This document shows, piece by piece, positions 63,936-64,000 of a stretch of DNA of 64,000 nucleotides. The DNA comes from Lepeophtheirus salmonis (lineage: Eukaryota; Arthropoda; Copepoda; Siphonostomatoida; Caligidae), in assembly GCF_016086655.4 (NCBI RefSeq), contig NC_052137.2, positions 8,866,001 to 8,930,000 of the forward strand, read 5' to 3'. The translations under genes and the position numbers were made by a program. Each line of letters opens with the position of its first letter. Position 1 is the stretch's first letter. The notes under the pieces were generated by a model. That model was not told the origin of the DNA. It made no database searches and saw only the letters and a program-made list of their open reading frames with translations.

Positions 63936-64000
63936 AAATTCAAAAATGCATAGCTATTTTCAAAGTTGTTAGTTTGTCTCTTATTCAGTATCAGGGATAA

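Noticed and set aside
63743..63943. 66-codon minus-strand frame as a gene
   Set aside because: It is a shifted frame of the transposase fragment, whose PLDYFVW and EAEGGYI motifs are in the other frames.

Overview
This window is eukaryotic, AT-rich (roughly two-thirds A+T) and almost gene-free. No open frame longer than about 150 codons is intact. There are no operons or ribosome-binding sites; instead there are poly-A/T tracts, spliced exons, TA-flanked Tc1/mariner transposons, hAT-type miniature elements and a tRNA-headed SINE. The transposase fragments resemble those I associate with caligid copepods (sea lice such as Lepeophtheirus), so an arthropod, probably copepod, genome is the best guess. 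That is inference from family resemblance, not proof.

The only host gene supported by protein similarity is on the minus strand at 42319-42675. Two exons, separated by a 60-bp GT-AG intron, together encode one complete Ig domain of the lachesin / Dpr-interacting-protein type. The rest of that gene must lie in large flanking introns or outside the window. A processed pseudogene of ribosomal protein L27 lies at about 33.45-33.74 kb. Two further open frames (9760-10083 and 18953-19237, both minus) could be exons or small genes but are not recognised.

The rest is a transposon graveyard. Broken Tc1/mariner transposases of at least six subfamilies occur at 10.5, 12.1, 16.7-18.0, 21.3, 22.7, 23.9, 25.4, 26.0, 34.6, 38.0, 45.3, 47.2, 48.7, 51.4, 53.3, 55.5, 61.8, 62.2 and 63.7 kb. 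Four copies of one subfamily (family A) share one internal deletion junction, and two copies of another (family D) share a second junction. They therefore look like non-autonomous derivatives that were amplified after deletion. Other protein relics are a hAT (ZBED/SCAND3-like) C-terminus, a CGGBP1-like fragment and a LINE reverse-transcriptase tail.

Miniature elements are abundant. Family R1 (about ten copies, internally filled with the motif GACCG) starts with TAGTGTTG, and two copies have near-perfect 8-bp target duplications, which marks it as a non-autonomous hAT family. R2 (AGGACTG-rich) and R3 (GGAATCGG-rich) have the same plan with different internal motifs. Further dispersed families (R4-R11, a two-copy tRNA-headed SINE and an RTE/SINE-like repeat) fill much of the remaining space. 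At 16.4-18.3 kb a full-length mariner-type element sits inside one of two tandem repeat copies, and the empty site can be reconstructed by comparison with the other.

I see no gene cluster that works as a pathway and no convincing new protein-coding system. The most informative content is the architecture and evolution of the non-autonomous DNA transposons.
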